Positions 7,201-9,621 of a stretch of 9,621 nucleotides of DNA are shown in pieces (the stretch's first letter is position 1; each line of letters begins with the position of its first letter). The notes under the pieces were generated by a model. The model saw only the letters and a list, made by a program, of their open reading frames with translations, had not been told where the DNA came from and searched no databases. The stretch covers positions 1-9,621 of the forward strand of contig CAKSNI010000029.1 of NCBI GenBank assembly GCA_934476025.1. Direction: 5' to 3'. The translations under genes and the position numbers were made by a program. The DNA is from an uncultured Eubacteriales bacterium. Its GTDB lineage: Bacteria > Bacillota > Clostridia > Oscillospirales > Acutalibacteraceae.

Positions 7201-9621
7201 ATCCGGAGCCGAAAGCGTTTCATCGCGGCACCATTCTTTGAATTCGTAGTTTTCGTCCCCGGTCATGGTCGGCGCCTGAATTTGTTCCCCGACATTGCCG
7301 ACCGCCGAATCATACCGGTTGTTTCGGTTATCAAAGAATTCCACAAACCGACGGCCCTCATCCAATCGGGTCAGGGTGATCGAATCCACATACAGTTCCC
7401 CAAGATCGCCGTTGGTCAGACGGATATACAGATATCCGGCATCCCCGGTATAGGAGGTGTTAATGGTGACCCGGGCATACTGCCAGCTGCCTACATACAC
7501 GCATCTCATTTTTTCGGAAGCCACCTTCAGGTTGGCTGAAGCGTTTTCCTTTTCGGCCGTGGCAAAAACGGCATACATGGTTTTGCCGGAAAAGCTCGCC
7601 CTTACCAGGTACCGAATCGTCGCCACATACTGCGCGTTGTTTTCCAGTTTTACATTCCCGTCGGCATTGACCATCGGGAAATACTGCGCTTCCTTGCTGT
7701 CCTCCCGGTGATCCATCCGGAGTGAATGGGTTCCGGCGTACCGGGTGTTGGTGACGAGTTCCGATTTATAGGCATTGTTTTCGGTAATGACGGCGTTTTG
7801 GTCCACATCGTCAAAAGTGATCCGGGTAACCGGCTGAGCGGCCACATAGGGACGCAGGCTCAAAGTGCCGGCGGTATGAACTCCGTTCGAACAGAATGTG
7901 CCGTTTTCGTCCCGATGGCCATACAGCACCCGGTTTTCTCCCGTAACTACCGCGGGATAGTCAATGGGCAACCCAATGGCATTCACCGATTTTCCGCCGC
8001 CGCAAATTCCACTTTCTTGTGGGAAGGTCACGACCGTCATATTCGATTCCTTTTTACAAACGGAAACATCGTCGATTTCCACGGTATAATCCGCTGTTTC
8101 GACTGCATTGAACACCAGATACAGCATGGGGAAATAGCTCGACGAAAACGAGGAAGTAAATTCCAGCGTCGCGGTCTGCCAGCCCGAACCGGCTTCCCCG
8201 GCCAGAATTTTTTTCACTTCCGGATAATTGGTTCCGTCTCCCCAGACATTGTTGACCATTGAGGTGCGGAGCCGGACGGTAAAATCGGTACTTGCTTCAA
8301 GAACCCGATATCGGAAAGTCACAACATAATCGGTTTTGTCCTCAACCCGACAAACAGGAGCGCAGTTATCCGGCAGGCCGCTCCTGCTGCGGGAGTTCGG
8401 ATCGTTTTCGGCCAGATAGGTGTGCCGCAGCACATGGGTACCGCTGTAGGCTTCCGGCGTTTCGGCAATTTCCATGGTATTGGGAAAATACAGCGATTGT
8501 TTTTCGTTCTGACCGGAGATATCAAAAGGATAGGCTTCAAAATCTTCCGCCTTTACCCATTTGGCATACAGGGTAATTCCGGCTTCGCTCGCCGTCGCGT
8601 CCATCGTGTACGGAACGCTCAGGGCCGCATCCCGGTACCAGCCCACAAAGCGGTAGCCCGGCAGGCTTCTCGGTTCCGCCGGAACCGTTTCCCCGATTTT
8701 CAGGGTGCGAAGCTGGTAATCCTTCTGCATTTCATCGGCATACAGCGCGAAGCCCTGGTCCTCCTCAATTTTGGTAAAGACAAAATGGTCCAAATCCACG
8801 GTATAATCCGCTTTTTGCGGGCTGCGGATCACCACGGCCAGATTGTTGGAGGATTCGGAAACGCAATCGGTTGTCAGAATCATGCTGACCCGAACCCAGC
8901 CTTTTCCGACATTTTCCTGCTTCAGGGTTACCCCGCCGTAATACCGGCGCTGCGGAATCACCCAAACATTGTTGGTAATGGTATAGAATTCCGCCTTCAG
9001 ATCACAGCCGGCTTCCTGCATCCGATAATAGAAGGACACCAGGTACCGCTGTTTCATTTCCACCCGGTTGAGCGAAATGACCCGATCCAGGTCATTATAC
9101 CGGTTGTTGGCATCCTCGGCCGCCGAATAGGTTGCCCGGGCATAAATCTTTCCCTGCTGCGCCGTTCCGTCGTTGATCAAAGAACAGCTTGAACCGAAAA
9201 ACCATTCCGGATGGGAGGTGTGTTCTCCTCTGTAATCATACGGATAACATTCAAATCCGCAGTTGCGGCTCCACAAGGCATACAGGGTGCGCAGATACAA
9301 CGACGCGTCCACCTCTTGGGTGGTCACCGGGTCGGTGCATTCCTCGTTATAGCACCAACCTTCAAATTCATACCCGCTTTTGGCGGGAGTCGGCAGAACA
9401 TCATTGAGCAAATCGCCCTGTTTGGCCGAAACACTGCATTCGTTTTTGCCGTTGTCGAAGGCACCGTCCCCGGCATTCAGGGTGATTTCGGCGGTGTTTC
9501 CGACTTCATGAACCGTAATATCATCCACAAATACTTCAATATTGGCCTGGGTCTTGGCATAGATCTGGAAGTACAGCACCTTCCCCGAGAGGGTTTCGGG
9601 GGTAGTAAAGGTCATCCATCC
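4207..9621 (-). CDS. Giant multimodular GH16 glycoside hydrolase, partial (N-terminus outside window)
   Basis: At least 1804 residues; the frame is open through the right edge. The Met at 9615 is internal: it is preceded by Gly-Trp and lies in the conserved GW...TTPETL strand of a sandwich module, so the start and any signal peptide are outside. Numbering from that Met: end of CBM-like unit 1 (1-39), B repeat (40-115), CBM (118-285), B (286-353), CBM (356-524), degenerate B (525-594), CBM (595-754), B (755-822), CBM (823-985), B (986-1055), CBM (1056-1220), beta-rich domain (1221-1380), alpha/beta domain (about 1380-1515), GH16 (about 1520-1802). GH16 hallmarks are FHDEFDAP, YQYGMLEFKVKV, catalytic EYDLLE (E1657, D1659, E1662) and TDWVRLYQ. 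GH16 enzymes retain configuration while cleaving beta-glycans such as beta-1,3-glucans or galactans; the substrate here cannot be told. No dockerin, sortase motif or SLH domain at the C-terminus. It is first visible gene of an operon with the dockerin gene. Confidence 0.92.
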   Translation of the reverse strand, partial: GWMTFTTPETLSGKVLYFQIYAKTQANIEVFVDDITVHEVGNTAEITLNAGDGAFDNGKNECSVSAKQGDLLNDVLPTPAKSGYEFEGWCYNEECTDPVTTQEVDASLYLRTLYALWSRNCGFECYPYDYRGEHTSHPEWFFGSSCSLINDGTAQQGKIYARATYSAAEDANNRYNDLDRVISLNRVEMKQRYLVSFYYRMQEAGCDLKAEFYTITNNVWVIPQRRYYGGVTLKQENVGKGWVRVSMILTTDCVSESSNNLAVVIRSPQKADYTVDLDHFVFTKIEEDQGFALYADEMQKDYQLRTLKIGETVPAEPRSLPGYRFVGWYRDAALSVPYTMDATASEAGITLYAKWVKAEDFEAYPFDISGQNEKQSLYFPNTMEIAETPEAYSGTHVLRHTYLAENDPNSRSRSGLPDNCAPVCRVEDKTDYVVTFRYRVLEASTDFTVRLRTSMVNNVWGDGTNYPEVKKILAGEAGSGWQTATLEFTSSFSSSYFPMLYLVFNAVETADYTVEIDDVSVCKKESNMTVVTFPQESGICGGGKSVNAIGLPIDYPAVVTGENRVLYGHRDENGTFCSNGVHTAGTLSLRPYVAAQPVTRITFDDVDQNAVITENNAYKSELVTNTRYAGTHSLRMDHREDSKEAQYFPMVNADGNVKLENNAQYVATIRYLVRASFSGKTMYAVFATAEKENASANLKVASEKMRCVYVGSWQYARVTINTSYTGDAGYLYIRLTNGDLGELYVDSITLTRLDEGRRFVEFFDNRNNRYDSAVGNVGEQIQAPTMTGDENYEFKEWCRDETLSAPDAEMVYPQDLVSVRFARWKLKTVGFDNYLYSNYISTSKYAFGDDFEISSEEAVEGVSLKYTYHPADAYEQTSNNAAGLAFVDDHTTYRIDFSYKLKTARSDVKLKFLSANKANRWAFITDYDEATYTVYSGEVGDGWKRATVYLTTDFVNDSSIGLFLTVNQTELSECEIFFDNVDITDISSGCGVTAFLGQNGEAAFYTESEIGQPVAPETRIPKAQGASFTGWFTDPQCTVPYTGSTQQAGITYVYAGFDQGMEDFSGYTYESHDPAVFSPSVKIENGEAAFTAAQANETALLRFGTLENEVSYRVDFRYQTQTPGMRLNLVTADRMNAGELATRYEDEGTGYTVSEGEADGQWHTATVYLTTDFTARIADDENVEQDLSENASVRFGNMLYLALCAPEAGSIRLDSVRVKAIDALYRDGSSVLTADAAEAAGNQAMRFYFSYESSNIVQMSVDGETYTLIERGIIFKNAINRKTGVAENGSVTVLPMTLQNAKRSGYALRSRTYGFSNFWDYDALAGRVVFSGYITGYTLRDARPTSAKGYVKLKNGSGRVITLYSADRAATVKAGVERVEGKTDKTEHTLAGVSFGRYTVVHPKIMPYIYGQKIEELVDYAASKGYSLTRTTDKAEETDYEILVGPTNRAQSEAVTGMGENEYVISVSGTKVVLLGGSDLATRAAVDEFLQILRSKDELSCGVDLVSGYEKTGLYVPSSANYRMTFHDEFDAPTVDESVWGWYADEKGTYSESLFGGKVYRTSVESEEVKTYTGKTVKPVFTRDGDLVLTSGRLEDGTDFWSSQVSSYWKMIYQYGMLEFKVKVSEPPVSHALWMNGGGVERDGFRRLFGREERGSMTEYDLLENFAQNNRVASNVHYWWSAAKKILGHSSLDGVSAADARHFNYVPDSDETSIYDDYHVYTMFWENDGVSFAFDGVKYYRYQNDSTYFERMANYLIMGGGIASPTYGVAYDPDIHGDYYETLTDWVRLYQVTDDGSVLRFAGQ
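4210..5058 (-). other. GH16 catalytic domain (part of the giant protein)
   Basis: About 283 residues, usual for GH16, placed at the very C-terminus. The active site reads MTEYDLLEN: E1657 nucleophile, D1659, E1662 acid/base, in the beta-bulge ExDxxE spacing seen in laminarinase-like members. Tyr at the second position replaces the usual Ile/Leu/Val. Upstream of it a basic insertion (GFRRLFGREER) separates the ALWMN strand from the catalytic strand. Further family signatures are DDYHVYTMFWENDGVSFAFD and the closing DWVRLYQ. Catalytic residues look complete, so an active enzyme is expected. Confidence 0.88.
5070..5480 (-). other. Alpha/beta domain like those flanking glycoside hydrolases (GH20b/GH67N-like)
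   Basis: Residues about 1380-1515 of the giant protein. The pattern is a strand and helix (YIYGQKIEELVDYAASKGYS), then the motif TDYEILVGPTNR, then GENEYVISVSGTKVVLLGG followed by an Ala-rich helix ending in FLQIL. The EILVG-TNR and Y-I-V-G-V-L-GGS pattern resembles the non-catalytic alpha/beta domain found N-terminal to catalytic domains in families such as GH20 and GH67. It is unusual directly before GH16. Homology is judged from motif shape only. Confidence 0.55.
5476..5955 (-). other. Beta-rich domain of unknown function between CBM array and alpha/beta domain
   Basis: Residues 1221-1380 of the giant protein. It contains AMRFYFSYESS, then YTLIERGIIF, then a strand-rich stretch ending in the pattern SGYITGYTLRDARPTSAKGY followed by VITLYS. 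The R-F-x-F ... ERG ... RDARPTAKGYV pattern recalls a beta-sandwich domain common in large secreted clostridial proteins; I cannot name the family with confidence. It marks the transition from the repeat array to the catalytic half of the protein. Confidence 0.4.
5956..9621 (-). repeat. Alternating CBM-like/B-type repeat array in the giant protein
   Basis: Five B-type repeats (68-76 residues) alternate with sandwich modules of about 160-170 residues: one partial and five complete. B repeats carry G-Y-x-F-x-GWYxD ... YTLYAxW signatures, for example GYRFVGWYRDAALSVPYT and ITLYAKW. Sandwich modules carry F-x-x-Y-P-Y/F-D at the start, YxVxFxYR in the middle, then GxGWxxATVYLTTDF and a final DNV or DDVSV strand. 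The repeats are diverged at the DNA level, so they are an old expansion. The same unit occurs in the neighbouring dockerin protein. Confidence 0.8.

Noticed and set aside
9613..9615. ATG (minus strand) as the start of the GH16 gene
   Set aside because: The frame continues upstream (Gly-Trp) into the window edge, and the Met lies inside a conserved strand of a sandwich module. There is no signal peptide at this point.

Overview
The window (GC-rich by eye, mostly coding) looks like a chromosome segment of an uncultured anaerobic Gram-positive bacterium of the class Clostridia (Oscillospiraceae/Christensenellales type, gut or rumen). This is inferred from a type I dockerin, very large secreted proteins built from carbohydrate-binding modules alternating with Listeria-Bacteroides (InlB B-type) repeats, strong GGAGG ribosome binding sites, and a DUF1538 membrane protein paired with a P-II-like protein. 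No rRNA, tRNA, CRISPR array, integrase or transposase is visible.

Layout. Plus strand, left edge: the 3' part of a DUF1538 membrane transporter gene (2-505) overlaps by 4 bases a P-II-like signalling protein gene (502-1164) whose two halves are visible copies of each other. A gene-free convergent region follows (1165-1636). It holds a rho-independent terminator for the plus-strand pair, a perfect 10-bp tandem repeat, and three hairpins, the largest a perfect 17-bp stem that should terminate transcription arriving from the right. Minus strand: a two-gene operon fills the rest. The upstream gene (4207-9621, 5' end outside the window) encodes at least 1804 residues: six carbohydrate-binding-like beta-sandwich units alternating with five B-type repeats, then a beta-rich domain of unknown role, an alpha/beta domain like those beside many glycoside hydrolases, and a C-terminal GH16 catalytic domain with an intact ExDxxE active site. 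Fourteen bases downstream, the second gene (1637-4192) encodes an 851-residue secreted protein with a signal peptide, three units of the same alternating design, no recognisable catalytic domain, and a C-terminal type I dockerin.

How the genes may work together. The minus-strand pair looks like an extracellular polysaccharide-degrading module. A huge GH16 enzyme carries its own binding array, and a co-translated binding protein can be docked to a cohesin encoded elsewhere. The substrate cannot be read from the sequence; beta-1,3- or mixed-linkage glucans and other GH16 substrates are all possible. The plus-strand pair is a separate unit, probably ion transport with a nucleotide- or metabolite-sensing partner. 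The most unusual points are the shared CBM/B-repeat design of two adjacent genes with the dockerin only on the apparently non-catalytic one, and the internally duplicated P-II protein coupled to DUF1538.
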